Source of the DNA: CALFCE01 sp964411665
GTDB taxonomy: Bacteria; Pseudomonadota; Gammaproteobacteria; Granulosicoccales; Granulosicoccaceae
Direction: 5' to 3'
Assembly: GCA_964411665.1 (NCBI GenBank)
Contig: CAYPMR010000001.1
Location: 62,001 to 126,000 of the forward strand
DNA: 64,000 bases
Shown here: positions 17,190 to 26,427 of the stretch, piece after piece
How the letters are laid out: every line of letters starts with the position of its first letter
How positions within the stretch are numbered: position 1 is the stretch's first letter
Notes under the pieces: generated by a model
Told to the model about the DNA's origin: nothing
The model's database searches: none
What the model saw: only the letters and a program-made list of their open reading frames with translations
Program-made: the position numbers and the translations under genes

Positions 17190-18710
17190 TTAAGCTCGAT
17201 TCCCTTGCACTACCCGATCAAGAATCATGGCACAAAAGAGTATGGCGAAACCCGCGAGGATTCCTTGCCCGACACTCGCATACTGCAGTGCTTCAAGTAC
17301 ATCTTCACCTAAGCCCTTGGCACCTATCAATGACGCCACAACAACCATCGCCAGACTCAACATGATCGTTTGATTAACACCTGCAAGAATGGAAGGCGCT
17401 GCTAACGGTAGATCAACTTTTCGTAACAGATACCACTTGGATGCACCGTAGGCTATTGCAGCTTCCCGTATCGATTCCGGCACACCGCGTAAACCCAGAA
17501 CAGTCAGGCGCACAACAGGCGTGCCACCGAAAATCATGGTGGTGACAACCGCCGCAGGTTTGCCTGTGCCGAAAAAGGCAATCACTGGAATCATGAAGAC
17601 AAAGGCTGGCATGGTTTGCATAAAATCCATGATGGGGCGAATAAAGGAATATAAACGCGGTCGTCTTGCGCAGAACATCCCTAGCGGGATACCAATGACA
17701 ATACTCAGGCATGCAGCAGTACCGAGCAATGCCAGAGTTGTCATGGCCTTCTCCCAAAAGCCCAAAAATCCCATGTAGGCGAGAAAAGCGCCTGCAAATA
17801 TGGCGGCTCTTTTACCCGCTGACAAACCGGTTAATAAAATAATAAAACACGCTACAACAATCCAGGGTGAACCCACGAAAATGAGTTCAAGCCCATCAAG
17901 CACCCATCGAATACCTAAGGTAATGATGTTAAACAGCCAATCCCCCTTTTCTATAATCCAGTCAAACAAGGTCTCAACCCAAGTGATAGCGGTACGTCGA
18001 ATAGCATCCGTTGTCGGGAAGTCTGCCAAAATTCCGATTTTCCCGGGAAACGCATAGTGAAGTACTGAGGCAAACAAGGTGATCAATACAAAACCAACAC
18101 TAAGTACCGTACGTTGGCGAGACAGGCCTGAAACAACAGTACGGTCAGACAGCCAATTAAAATAACGTTTTTCAAGAACCGGATTGGCAAGTATTCCTTG
18201 CACAAGTTTTATAAATACCAACAGCACAAGACCACCAAGAGCGATGGATGTACCTGTGGCTTGCGCGGCAACAGCCTCGAGATTTAAATCTTTTATGGCT
18301 TGTTCAAGTGACGCAATGGCACGCTCAAACACTGCAACGTTATCGGCTTTTTTCTCGATAGCGCTGGCCAGCTGCTCCTTGCGAAATGCCAGAGTACCTT
18401 CAATCTGTTCAACCCGGGACAGCGCATCCGCACCCAGATTGCCAAATAACCCACGAGCGATTTGAATCAGTGCGAATATCTCTACTAATAGAAATGGCAG
18501 ACCCCATTTCCAGATACCGCGTATCCCAAACCAGATTGGACCGAGTAAAAAAGCGGCCCCATTAAATGTCCAGGCGAAGCGACTATGCGCACCGATTTTG
18601 GCAAATGCCCGTTCATAATAGTCAGGGTTAGTCTCTACAAAGTCCCTAATCGGCGAATCAATAGACGCTTCATCGACCGATGGCTTTTGTATGTCAGTTC
18701 CCATAGTCAT
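17190..18710 (-). CDS. ProW-like permease with N-terminal DUF2628-like and coiled-coil extension
   Basis: 506 residues, much longer than ordinary ProW. Residues about 25-85 resemble DUF2628 (YYERAFAKIG, then FNGAAFLLGPIWFGIRGIWKWGL). Residues about 95-145 form a charged, probably coiled-coil, segment, and a membrane helix follows at about 150-170. The C-terminal half is a normal permease domain with coupling motif IREAAIAYGASKWYLL and SLIGAKGLGEDVL. It shares an ATGA overlap with the ATPase gene. The extension may gate or anchor the transporter; its function is not known to me. Confidence 0.88.
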   Translation of the reverse strand: MTMGTDIQKPSVDEASIDSPIRDFVETNPDYYERAFAKIGAHSRFAWTFNGAAFLLGPIWFGIRGIWKWGLPFLLVEIFALIQIARGLFGNLGADALSRVEQIEGTLAFRKEQLASAIEKKADNVAVFERAIASLEQAIKDLNLEAVAAQATGTSIALGGLVLLVFIKLVQGILANPVLEKRYFNWLSDRTVVSGLSRQRTVLSVGFVLITLFASVLHYAFPGKIGILADFPTTDAIRRTAITWVETLFDWIIEKGDWLFNIITLGIRWVLDGLELIFVGSPWIVVACFIILLTGLSAGKRAAIFAGAFLAYMGFLGFWEKAMTTLALLGTAACLSIVIGIPLGMFCARRPRLYSFIRPIMDFMQTMPAFVFMIPVIAFFGTGKPAAVVTTMIFGGTPVVRLTVLGLRGVPESIREAAIAYGASKWYLLRKVDLPLAAPSILAGVNQTIMLSLAMVVVASLIGAKGLGEDVLEALQYASVGQGILAGFAILFCAMILDRVVQGNRA

Positions 18711-19744
18711 GAGGTTTCGGTACCTTCAATAACTGTTTTAAGCAGATCAGAACGATTGATAGTGCCTATGGTGTCGCCGCCGTCATCTACCACTCGAAGT
18801 ACACCTTCGTAATCAATCGCTGCGGTGATTAAGTCGCTTAGGTTGTCATCTTCCTTGAAGCTGGGCGCGTTTTTGGGCAATGCTGCAGCAGCATCAGCGC
18901 TAATGGGCTCCATCACAGCGTGCGCCCTGACAACTTTCAGGCGGGAAATGCCCGCGACAAACTCAGCAACGTAATCATCAGCCGGGTTCATAACAATGGA
19001 TTCCGGCGTACCGACCTGTACCAGACGCCCGTCACGCATAATTGCAATCCGGTCACCGATGCGGACAGCCTCATCAAGGTCATGGGTTATAAAGACAGTG
19101 GTTTTCTTCATCACCGAGGCAAGCTTCATGAACTCATCCTGCAACTGACGTCGAATCAGTGGGTCCAGCGCACTAAAGGGTTCATCCATCAACAACACAT
19201 CGGGATCTGATGCCAGTGCCCTTGCCAGCCCTACCCTCTGTTGCATACCACCAGAGAGTTCATGGGCAAACTTGTTACCCCAACCGTCGAGCTCTACCAG
19301 TGACAGATTATGCTCTGCAATTTCAAGACGTTTATTTTTGTTAATACCTCTTATCTCAAGCGGCATGGCAATATTATCGAGAACAGAGCGATGGGGCATT
19401 AGTGCAAAATTTTGAAAGACCATTGCGATCTTTTCATTGCGGTAATTGCGCAGCTCAGTCGGCGACAAACGCATAATATCCTCACCATCAACTGATATGG
19501 CACCCGCTGTAGGTTCGAGCAATCGATTGATATGGCGCACCAGGGTGGATTTGCCACTACCGGAAAGACCCATGACACAGAAGATCTCGCCTTCTTCGAC
19601 ATCAAAGCTGACATCAGCCACGCCGACAACACAATTGTATTTGGTCAGAACATCAGCCTTGCCAATACCACTGGATTGAATGTCTTCCAGCGCTGCCTGC
19701 GCCTGGTCACCAAAGATTTTCCAAACACTGTTGATCGAAATCAT
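18707..19744 (-). CDS. ProV-like ATPase of the second quaternary-amine importer
   Basis: 345 residues from the ATG at 19744 (MISINSVWKIFG). Walker A GLSGSGKST, Q-loop VFQNFALMPH, signature LSGGMQQR, Walker B LLMDEPFSALD and a CBS-type tail (EGVLRVVDDGGDTIGTINRSDLL) are present. A longer frame to 19825 exists, but its extra residues are encoded by a 12-bp tandem repeat array, so they are unlikely to be real. The gene follows a stem-loop after the receptor gene and overlaps the permease. Confidence 0.9.
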   Translation of the reverse strand: MISINSVWKIFGDQAQAALEDIQSSGIGKADVLTKYNCVVGVADVSFDVEEGEIFCVMGLSGSGKSTLVRHINRLLEPTAGAISVDGEDIMRLSPTELRNYRNEKIAMVFQNFALMPHRSVLDNIAMPLEIRGINKNKRLEIAEHNLSLVELDGWGNKFAHELSGGMQQRVGLARALASDPDVLLMDEPFSALDPLIRRQLQDEFMKLASVMKKTTVFITHDLDEAVRIGDRIAIMRDGRLVQVGTPESIVMNPADDYVAEFVAGISRLKVVRAHAVMEPISADAAAALPKNAPSFKEDDNLSDLITAAIDYEGVLRVVDDGGDTIGTINRSDLLKTVIEGTETS

Positions 19745-19771
19745 GAATGCAACAATAGCGGCATGAATAAA

Positions 19772-19819
19772 ACGAATAATGAAACGATTAATGGAACGAT
19801 TAATGGAACGATTATTGGA
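19772..19819. repeat. Four tandem 12-bp repeats (ACGATTAATGGA)
   Basis: Two exact copies at 19784-19795 and 19796-19807, one-base variant at 19808-19819 and a degenerate copy at 19772-19783. The array lies between the receptor and ATPase genes, directly upstream of the chosen ATPase start, and can be misread as coding. Confidence 0.93.
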
Positions 19820-19821
19820 AG

Positions 19822-19842
19822 ACACCGGGCAATGCCCGGTGT
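19822..19842 (-). terminator. 9-bp stem-loop downstream of the receptor gene
   Basis: ACACCGGGC pairs perfectly with GCCCGGTGT across a 3-nt loop. On the minus strand no clear U-run follows, so it is likely a processing or attenuation hairpin between receptor and ATPase, matching the one at 4517-4543. Confidence 0.55.
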
Positions 19843-19950
19843 TGTGTAACCATCCTGATAGCTAGGATTCTGCAAAGGCTACAGTTATTTTTGTAGCGAC
19901 TCGCAATTTAAGTCGCGACTTAACTTGCACCTCTCAACCTCACTAATACC

Positions 19951-20910
19951 TTACAGGCCGAGCCAGGAATCTACTCTGTCACCGTTAGCAGCAACCCACT
20001 CTTTAGCAACATCTGCAGGGTCTTTTCCGCCTTCAATTTCAAAAGCGAAGCTACTAACCGTTTCACCATCAAGTGCTATGTTAGCTAACAGGTCAGCAAT
20101 AGCCGGTGAACGATCGGCCAAAGAGTTTGAAAAAGCTATCTGAACATTTTTGATAGCATCTTCTGTCTGTACTTTGGACTTGTTGAACCAGTCAGGATCG
20201 TCAGAAGGTTGCAATGCGACATATTTCTCTGGATCAAATGCCGGCTCTTCAAGACGTACAATGTCATGTTGAAACCAAATGGCATGTGGTGAGTAACAAT
20301 AAAAAGCATAACCTTCGTCTTTTTTGATGGCGTCCCCTACACGTGCCGTCATAACCGCCTGATCAGCTCGAATGGGATCCATAAATGGCATTAATCCATA
20401 ATCACGTACCTTGACTTCATTAACGTTGGCAGATGCCCAGCCTGGTGCACCGATCCAGATTTCCCCTTTGCCGTTTCCATCACTGTCCATCAGCTTGGCA
20501 ATTTCAGGACGCGCCAGGTCAAAGATAGAAGTTACGCCATTTGTCTCGGAAAATGTTTTAGAGACACAAAAGCTTTGCTTACCTTCGTAGCTATTGGAGC
20601 TAAGCGTGACAGTGCCTGCACCCTCAACATATTTATCGGTGAAGGTTTGCTGATTCGGTAACCACACATCAGGGTGCACATCTATGTCACCTTTACCCTG
20701 ATCCATCGCTTGAAAGATCGCTGCATTGTTGCCAGGTACCAGCTCTGCAGTACCACCGATCTTGGTCACCACAATTTCCTGAATCAGGTGCGCTATGGCT
20801 TGTGCGCCCGTCCAGGCTGGTGCCCCGATATTGACGCTTTCAGCCTGAACCGCGTGGCTGCTGACAAGTAGCAGCCCAGCTGCTGCTACAGATTTCATTT
20901 GATATCTCAT
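19951..20910 (-). CDS. ProX/OpuAC-type substrate-binding protein, second importer
   Basis: 319 residues with a signal peptide cut after about residue 23 (HAVQA). Mature start SVNIGAPAWTGAQAIAHL and later VWLPNQQTF, WIGAPGWASAN and YSPHAIWFQHD are typical of ProX-like receptors with aromatic cation boxes. The start has an ideal AGGAGGT ribosome site. First gene of the operon that continues with ATPase, permease, CoA-transferase pair and sulfurtransferase, and divergent from an MttB-family methyltransferase. Ligand: a quaternary ammonium (or sulfonium) compound, identity unknown. Confidence 0.9.
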   Translation of the reverse strand: MRYQMKSVAAAGLLLVSSHAVQAESVNIGAPAWTGAQAIAHLIQEIVVTKIGGTAELVPGNNAAIFQAMDQGKGDIDVHPDVWLPNQQTFTDKYVEGAGTVTLSSNSYEGKQSFCVSKTFSETNGVTSIFDLARPEIAKLMDSDGNGKGEIWIGAPGWASANVNEVKVRDYGLMPFMDPIRADQAVMTARVGDAIKKDEGYAFYCYSPHAIWFQHDIVRLEEPAFDPEKYVALQPSDDPDWFNKSKVQTEDAIKNVQIAFSNSLADRSPAIADLLANIALDGETVSSFAFEIEGGKDPADVAKEWVAANGDRVDSWLGL

Positions 20911-21143
20911 TTCAGACCTCCTGTTAGTTAATACACCCTAACACTACCATGAAGTACCACTTCTACGACAATCCCTTTATGTGGCAGCCAAATCGGGGGC
21001 ATTAATACACCCAAAAATGGCCTCAATCCTCTAGCCCGCAACTGGACCTATCTGAATTCTGCTCTTTCTATGTCAGTCAGAGGCCATCTACCGTATTATT
21101 GCCGTAATCGGCAACCACTTGGTTCTTGTCACGAGTACCCTCT

Positions 21144-22700
21144 ATGAATCGACCACGTCGGCGCAGAAAGTCAAGCCGCTCAGAAGCTGCGACAGAGCAA
21201 ATCAGCTTTCCTCAGCTTGATCGACAGGTGTTGCGCAATCGCTTCGCCCCGGTGGAGCCGCTGGATGATGAACAAATCGCTCTGATCCACGAAGCCACCA
21301 TGACCTTGCTGGAAGATCAGGGTATCGAAGTGCTCGGCGATATGGCGCTTGATGTGTTACGTCGTGGTGGTGCCGAGGTGGACGACAAGGGCACAGTCAC
21401 CATCGATCGAGCGCTGTTGATGGAAACCATCGCAACTGCCCCTGAAACATTCGAAGTCGAATCGCGTAACAAGGAAAATACACTGCAGGTTGGTAGCAAT
21501 GTCATCAACTTCGGTATGGTTTCCGGCCCACCGAATGTTCACGACAATATCAACGGTCGTCGTATGGGTAACATTAAGGACTTTGAAAATCTGGTTCGAT
21601 TCGGGCAACACTTCAACGTCATCACTTTTTTTGGCAATCAGGCAACCGCACCGACTGATCTGCCGGTCAACACCCGCCACCTCGATACGCTGATGGCAAG
21701 CATCTGCCTGTCAGACAAGCCCTTTTTCTCAACCGGCATTGGCGCTGGCAGATCTCTGGATGCGGTACGTATGTGTGCTATTGCCAGAGGTATCAGTGTT
21801 GAGGAAATGGCGCACAGCCCGAGTGCGATGACAAATATCAATGTCAATTCGCCGCGTAAACTCGATGACAGCATGGCTTACGGTGCCATGCAGCTCTCAG
21901 CACTGAACCAACCCGTTTCTGTCACACCGTTTACATTGATGGGCGCCATGACACCGGCAACACTTGCCGGTGCGCTGGTCCAGCAAAATGCTGAAGCCTT
22001 GCTTGGCATTGCATTACTGCAAATGACGCGTCCGGGTGCGCCAGTAATTTACGGCGGATTTACATCCAATGTTGATATGCGCTCAGGTTCTCCCGCTTTT
22101 GGTACACCGGAGAATTCACTGGCTAATCTTGCTGGCGGACAACTAGCGCGCTATTACAAGTTACCGCACAGAACCAGTGCTTGTAATGCCTCCAATGCGG
22201 TTGATGCACAAGCGGTATACGAAACACAAATGGCACTGTGGGGTGCTGTCATGGGTCACGGCAATCTTATCTATCACACAGCGGGCTGGCTGGAAGGTGG
22301 CTTGGTGGCGTCCTTTGAGAAAGTCATCATCGACTGTGAAATGCTGCAACATATGACTGAATTCCTGCAGCCGATAAAAATAGATCTGGAGGAGATCGGC
22401 CTGGAGGCGATGAAAGAGGTTGGACCGGGCGGCCATTTCTTCGGTTGCGATCACACCATGTCTCGTTACAAAAATGCGTTTTATGCACCGTTTGTCAGCG
22501 ATTGGCAGAACTATGAAAACTGGATAGCATCCGGCGGCAAGGATGCAACACAACGCGCGACAGAAATCTGGCAAAGGATACTCGCGGAATTCGAACCACC
22601 ACCGATTGATCCGGCGATTCGTGAAGAACTGGAAGCCTATGTCGCCAAACGCAAGGAATCGCTGGGTAGTGAAGAACCTGCGCTTGAGCCTGAATGGTAG
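21144..22700 (+). CDS. Trimethylamine methyltransferase family protein (MttB-like, non-pyrrolysine), copy 1
   Basis: 518 residues from the ATG at 21144. MttB-family hallmarks are the late N-terminal QIALIHEATMTLLEDQGIEVLG, the glycine-rich middle (VIYGGFTSNVDMRSGSPAFGTPE), and a C-terminal GGHFFGCDHTMSRYKNAFYAPF. The frame is open without an internal amber codon, so this is a pyrrolysine-free homologue of the MtgB type, which moves a methyl group from a quaternary amine such as glycine betaine to a corrinoid protein. No corrinoid protein gene is in the window. It is divergent from the second quaternary-amine importer, which likely feeds it. Confidence 0.87.
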   Translation: MNRPRRRRKSSRSEAATEQISFPQLDRQVLRNRFAPVEPLDDEQIALIHEATMTLLEDQGIEVLGDMALDVLRRGGAEVDDKGTVTIDRALLMETIATAPETFEVESRNKENTLQVGSNVINFGMVSGPPNVHDNINGRRMGNIKDFENLVRFGQHFNVITFFGNQATAPTDLPVNTRHLDTLMASICLSDKPFFSTGIGAGRSLDAVRMCAIARGISVEEMAHSPSAMTNINVNSPRKLDDSMAYGAMQLSALNQPVSVTPFTLMGAMTPATLAGALVQQNAEALLGIALLQMTRPGAPVIYGGFTSNVDMRSGSPAFGTPENSLANLAGGQLARYYKLPHRTSACNASNAVDAQAVYETQMALWGAVMGHGNLIYHTAGWLEGGLVASFEKVIIDCEMLQHMTEFLQPIKIDLEEIGLEAMKEVGPGGHFFGCDHTMSRYKNAFYAPFVSDWQNYENWIASGGKDATQRATEIWQRILAEFEPPPIDPAIREELEAYVAKRKESLGSEEPALEPEW

Positions 22701-22807
22701 TGTTGTTCTGTTTAAGTGACTTGAGCACCATATGTTGCCAAATGATGCTGGAAATCAGGTCTGATGATTAACAGTGAAAGGCCCTAATATGCTAATCTGA
22801 CCTCTCT

Positions 22808-22916
22808 TGACGGGGTGCTTGAAACCAGATTTTTCTGGCCGATGGCTGAGATGATGCTCGAAAATATTCGACTCGATCCCGCTGAACCTGACACGGATAA
22901 TGCCGGCGAAGGGATC
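22808..22916 (+). promoter_or_regulatory. TPP (thi-box) riboswitch
   Basis: The conserved elements occur in order: ACGGGGTGC near 22810, GGCTGAGAT at 22844-22852, CTGAACCTGA at 22882-22891, and GGATAATGCCGGCGAAGGGA ending near 22915. This is the THI-box consensus, and it precedes a complete thiamine gene set. A G+C-rich hairpin around 22978-22996 (GCGGCC...GGCCG) may be part of the expression platform. TPP binding would lower expression of the operon. Confidence 0.96.
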
Positions 22917-23069
22917 AAGTAAGCGATAGCAAAAACGGCAGCTACCTAGTTTGCCTTGCAACGCTAATTGACACTCCGCGGCCTGTCCCGGCCGAGAACA
23001 GTCAAAGTGACTGAAACTACTTCTGTAAATAGTCAATCAACAAATTCGCCAGCAAATTCACCGATAGCG

Positions 23070-23879
23070 ATGAATCGCGCACCCGTGGCAATGACAATCG
23101 CGGGTTCTGATTCAGGCGGTGGTGCCGGCATTCAGGCAGACCTTAAAACCTTCAGTGCACTGGGCGTTTATGGCACTAGCACCATCACCGCGCTAACTGC
23201 TCAGAACACCTGCGCTGTTACCGGTATCCAGGAAGTCCCACCCGAATTTATCGTTAATCAAATCGAGACTGTGCTCAGCGATATCACAGTCGATGCGATT
23301 AAAATCGGCATGTTATCCAGCGTACCCATTATTGAAGCGGTTGCCGGAGTTTTAAAAGAGCACCCATCAATACCGGTAGTCCTTGATCCTGTGATGGTTG
23401 CAAAAAGTGGCGATCACCTGCTTGGGCAGGATGCACATCAAGCATTGATCGAACAACTTTGCCCACTGGCATTGCTACTAACCCCCAACATACCCGAAGC
23501 TGCCATCCTGATTGGTGCAGATAGCGCCTCTGACGATACCGAGCTACTGGTGCAAGCTGACAAACTTGCCGGACTCGGTAGTGAAGCGGTACTGATGAAA
23601 GGTGGTCATTTATCAGGCGATATTTGTGAGGACATTTTAATCCACGCAGGTGCTACACATCGTTTCTCTCACCCACGTGTTCAAACCGGCAATACACATG
23701 GCACGGGATGTACCCTGTCTTCAGCCATTACCGCTTTTCTGGCAAAAGGTAATGGGCTGGTTGAGTCAGTGCAACAGGCAACAGATTATCTACATCAGGC
23801 AATTTTAGCGGCTGACAGTTTGTCCATCGGACAGGGTCATGGGCCTGTGCACCATTTCCACGCACAGTGGCAGTGTTAG
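23070..23879 (+). CDS. thiD: Hydroxymethylpyrimidine (phosphate) kinase
   Basis: 269 residues from the ATG at 23070; an upstream frame to 22968 adds a Ser/Asn-rich stretch unlike the family. The nucleotide/substrate site GSDSGGGAGIQADLKTF is near the N-terminus, VVLDPVMVAKSG is mid-protein, and the catalytic GTGCTLSSAITAFL loop is near residue 220. ThiD phosphorylates HMP and HMP-P to HMP-PP. First gene after the riboswitch, so the pyrimidine branch here starts from salvage; no thiC is in the window. Confidence 0.94.
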   Translation: MNRAPVAMTIAGSDSGGGAGIQADLKTFSALGVYGTSTITALTAQNTCAVTGIQEVPPEFIVNQIETVLSDITVDAIKIGMLSSVPIIEAVAGVLKEHPSIPVVLDPVMVAKSGDHLLGQDAHQALIEQLCPLALLLTPNIPEAAILIGADSASDDTELLVQADKLAGLGSEAVLMKGGHLSGDICEDILIHAGATHRFSHPRVQTGNTHGTGCTLSSAITAFLAKGNGLVESVQQATDYLHQAILAADSLSIGQGHGPVHHFHAQWQC

Positions 23880-23925
23880 TGGCTGCGGCAGAGCTAAAGC
23901 GGTCAGTCGACCATCAACCCATACC

Positions 23926-24678
23926 ATGAATAGCCCCGGTATCATGATAGACAATGTGAGCCTGCAACTGCAGGATCACCTTGTTTTCGATGCCTTGTCG
24001 TTGGAGTTTGCTGAACAACAGTGCCACTGTGTATTGGGTAAAAGCGGGGTCGGTAAATCAAGCTTGCTTCATATATTGTCAGGCTCAGCCTCTATTCAAG
24101 CAGGTACCGTTGAAGCGTCCAATCGTTTGGACTTAAGCAATCAAATCGCACACATGTTCCAGGACGATGGTTTACTGCCCTGGTTATGTATTGTCGACAA
24201 TGTGCAATTAGGCCTGCGCTTACGCGGCGAAGTAAGCCGTGAAAGTACAACCCAAGCGATGGATTTACTCTCGTCAGTCGGTCTTGCCGACTGGGCGAAG
24301 CATTATCCACGAAATTTATCGGGTGGCATGCGTCAACGCGTCGCACTTGCACGCACCTTGATGGAAGATCGAGCCATTATATTAATGGACGAGCCCTTTT
24401 CCCGGCTTGATGCGATAACCCGCGACGAATTACAGGTACTTGCCTGTAAACTATTACACAATCGTACCGTCGTGCTGGTGACACACGATCCAGCTGAAGC
24501 CCTGCGCATCGGAGACACGGTGACCGTGTTGCACTCAGGCTTCCCAAGTCGTGCAACAACATTTACCCCGACAACTCAAACACCACGAGCACATGATGAC
24601 GCGCAAGTACTCGAGCTGACCCCTGCTCTGTGGACGGCATTGTCAGCTGATAATGCGGTGAGCCGAGAGGTGGGGTAG
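23926..24678 (+). CDS. thiZ: Thiamine-precursor ABC importer ATPase (ThiZ-like)
   Basis: 250 residues of the NitT/TauT-type ATPase family. Walker A GKSGVGKSS, signature LSGGMRQRVALAR and Walker B ILMDEPFSRLDA are present. With the following permease and the THI5-like receptor it forms ThiXYZ, which imports formylaminopyrimidine formed when thiamine degrades. The start at 23926 is uncertain (no strong ribosome site; ATG at 23944 is an alternative). The assignment to pyrimidine transport rests on the neighbours and the riboswitch. Confidence 0.88.
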   Translation: MNSPGIMIDNVSLQLQDHLVFDALSLEFAEQQCHCVLGKSGVGKSSLLHILSGSASIQAGTVEASNRLDLSNQIAHMFQDDGLLPWLCIVDNVQLGLRLRGEVSRESTTQAMDLLSSVGLADWAKHYPRNLSGGMRQRVALARTLMEDRAIILMDEPFSRLDAITRDELQVLACKLLHNRTVVLVTHDPAEALRIGDTVTVLHSGFPSRATTFTPTTQTPRAHDDAQVLELTPALWTALSADNAVSREVG

Positions 24679-24680
24679 CG

Positions 24681-25454
24681 ATGAACACAGTGACAGCTGT
24701 ACTAGGCAAACTACAACCAGGCATATGGATTGTTGCGGCGATCGGATTAGCCTGGCACGTTCTGGTGGTAGTAACCGAAGTACCGGCCTTTATTTTCCCT
24801 GCCCCCTTGGATGTTATCTCGACGTTGTTTCATAAATTCGGCTATTTTTTGAAACATGCATCAGTCACAGCTTTTGAAATCATTGTCGGTTTGATACTCG
24901 GTTGCATTCTCGGAATTTTAAGCGCACTTGTTTTACTGGCGTTCAAAAGCAGTCGTCGCTGGGTTTTGCCTTTGATGGTTGTCAGTCAATCCGTGCCTGT
25001 TTTTGCATTAGCACCCTTGCTGACCTTATGGCTTGGCTATGGCATGAGTTCAAAAATTGCCATGGCTGTCTTGATCATTTACTTCCCAGTCGTTGCAGCA
25101 AGCTTTGACGGATTACGGCACACCCCGGATGCCATGCTACAACTTGCGCGCTCCATGAATGCATCACCCTGGTCGATCATCCGGCATATCCGTTTACCGG
25201 CAGCACTGCCCTCCATTGCCTCTGGCGTTCGGGTGGCAACATCCGTTGCGCCTATAGGTGCTGTTATTGGTGAATGGGTGGGATCAAGTCAAGGCTTAGG
25301 GTTTGCGATGCTCAATGCCAATGGGCGCATGCAAACCGATGAAATGTTCGCTGCCTTGTTTTGCCTGTGTATTCTGGCTGTGACCTTGTACGTGATTGTC
25401 AACGCAATGCTTGAAAAGTGTCTGAGTTGGCATTCTGGAAAAACTGACACTTAA
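24681..25454 (+). CDS. thiX: Thiamine-precursor ABC importer permease (ThiX-like)
   Basis: 257-residue inner-membrane protein with about six helices. The coupling motif MLQLARSMNASPWSIIRHIRLPAALP and the SQGLGFAMLNANGRMQ segment are typical of the SsuC/TauC/ThiX permease group. It starts 2 bp after the ATPase stop and precedes the receptor, so the three form one importer. Confidence 0.9.
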   Translation: MNTVTAVLGKLQPGIWIVAAIGLAWHVLVVVTEVPAFIFPAPLDVISTLFHKFGYFLKHASVTAFEIIVGLILGCILGILSALVLLAFKSSRRWVLPLMVVSQSVPVFALAPLLTLWLGYGMSSKIAMAVLIIYFPVVAASFDGLRHTPDAMLQLARSMNASPWSIIRHIRLPAALPSIASGVRVATSVAPIGAVIGEWVGSSQGLGFAMLNANGRMQTDEMFAALFCLCILAVTLYVIVNAMLEKCLSWHSGKTDT

Positions 25455-25489
25455 GATTTTTAGACACATTAATTTTGATGATAACTTCT

Positions 25490-26425
25490 ATGAAAAATTT
25501 ACTCTGTATTCTTTCACTTACTCTCGTTTCAACTTCAGCATTCAGTGCTGAAAAGCTCACCGTGCTACTCGATTGGTTTATAAACCCCGATCACGCAGCG
25601 CTAATAGTGGCCGAGGAAATCGGATATTTTAAAGAGGCTGATCTTGACGTAAAAATGATAGAGCCTGCCGACCCCAGCCTTCCACCAAAAATGGTAGCAG
25701 CGGGTAAGGCGGATGTCGCCATAACCTATCAACCGCAGTTACATGTACAAGTCACACAAGGATTACCGCTGGTACGCTTCGGCACCCTGGTATCAACGCC
25801 GTTGAATTCTCTTGTGGTACTAAAAGACGGGCCAATCAAATCCATAGCGGATCTGGCTGGAAAAAAAGTTGGCTTTTCAGTGGGCGGATTTGAAGATGCA
25901 CTTTTAAAGTCCATGCTTGAAACACATGGCTTGAAACTCGACGATATAGAATTGGTAAATGTAAATTTCTCCCTCTCCCCATCGTTAATTACCGGCCAGG
26001 TCGATGCCGTTATTGGCGCTTATCGTAATTTCGAATTGAATCAGATGGATATTGAAGGACGCCCCGGCACAGCCTTTTACCCGGAAGAACATGGCGTACC
26101 TGTATTTGACGAGCTGATTCTGGTCACAAACGATAGTCAGCGTGACAACCCGGCCCTGAGTCAGTTTATGGAAGCTATTCAGCGCGCAACCACTTACATA
26201 ATCAATCATCCCCAGGAAGCCTGGGAGCTATTCAAAAATAGCTCGCCTGACACTCTGGACAATGAATTGAATCGACGTGCATGGATAGATACCCTGCCCC
26301 GCCTTGCGCTTCGCCCTGCTGCGATGGATGTACAACGCTATGAAAAATTCGCCGAATTTATGAAAAGCCAGGGCTTGATCGACTCGACGCCTGCGGTAGA
26401 CAGCTACACCATGGTAGTGAAATAG
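25490..26425 (+). CDS. thiY: Pyrimidine-precursor-binding protein (ThiY, NMT1/THI5-like)
   Basis: 311 residues with a signal peptide (cut near SAFSA). The mature protein opens with LTVLLDWFINPDHAALIVA, the LDWxxNPDH signature of ThiY/THI5-like proteins, followed by GKADVAITYQPQ and GKKVGFSVGGF. ThiY binds formylaminopyrimidine in the periplasm. ATG at 25478 is an alternative start; the one at 25490 gives a cleaner signal peptide. Next gene tenA begins 2 bp after the stop. Confidence 0.92.
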   Translation: MKNLLCILSLTLVSTSAFSAEKLTVLLDWFINPDHAALIVAEEIGYFKEADLDVKMIEPADPSLPPKMVAAGKADVAITYQPQLHVQVTQGLPLVRFGTLVSTPLNSLVVLKDGPIKSIADLAGKKVGFSVGGFEDALLKSMLETHGLKLDDIELVNVNFSLSPSLITGQVDAVIGAYRNFELNQMDIEGRPGTAFYPEEHGVPVFDELILVTNDSQRDNPALSQFMEAIQRATTYIINHPQEAWELFKNSSPDTLDNELNRRAWIDTLPRLALRPAAMDVQRYEKFAEFMKSQGLIDSTPAVDSYTMVVK

Positions 26426-26427
26426 CG

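Noticed and set aside
21144..22700. Pyrrolysine-containing MttB
   Set aside because: The frame has no internal amber codon and no pyl genes are nearby; it is a non-pyrrolysine homologue.
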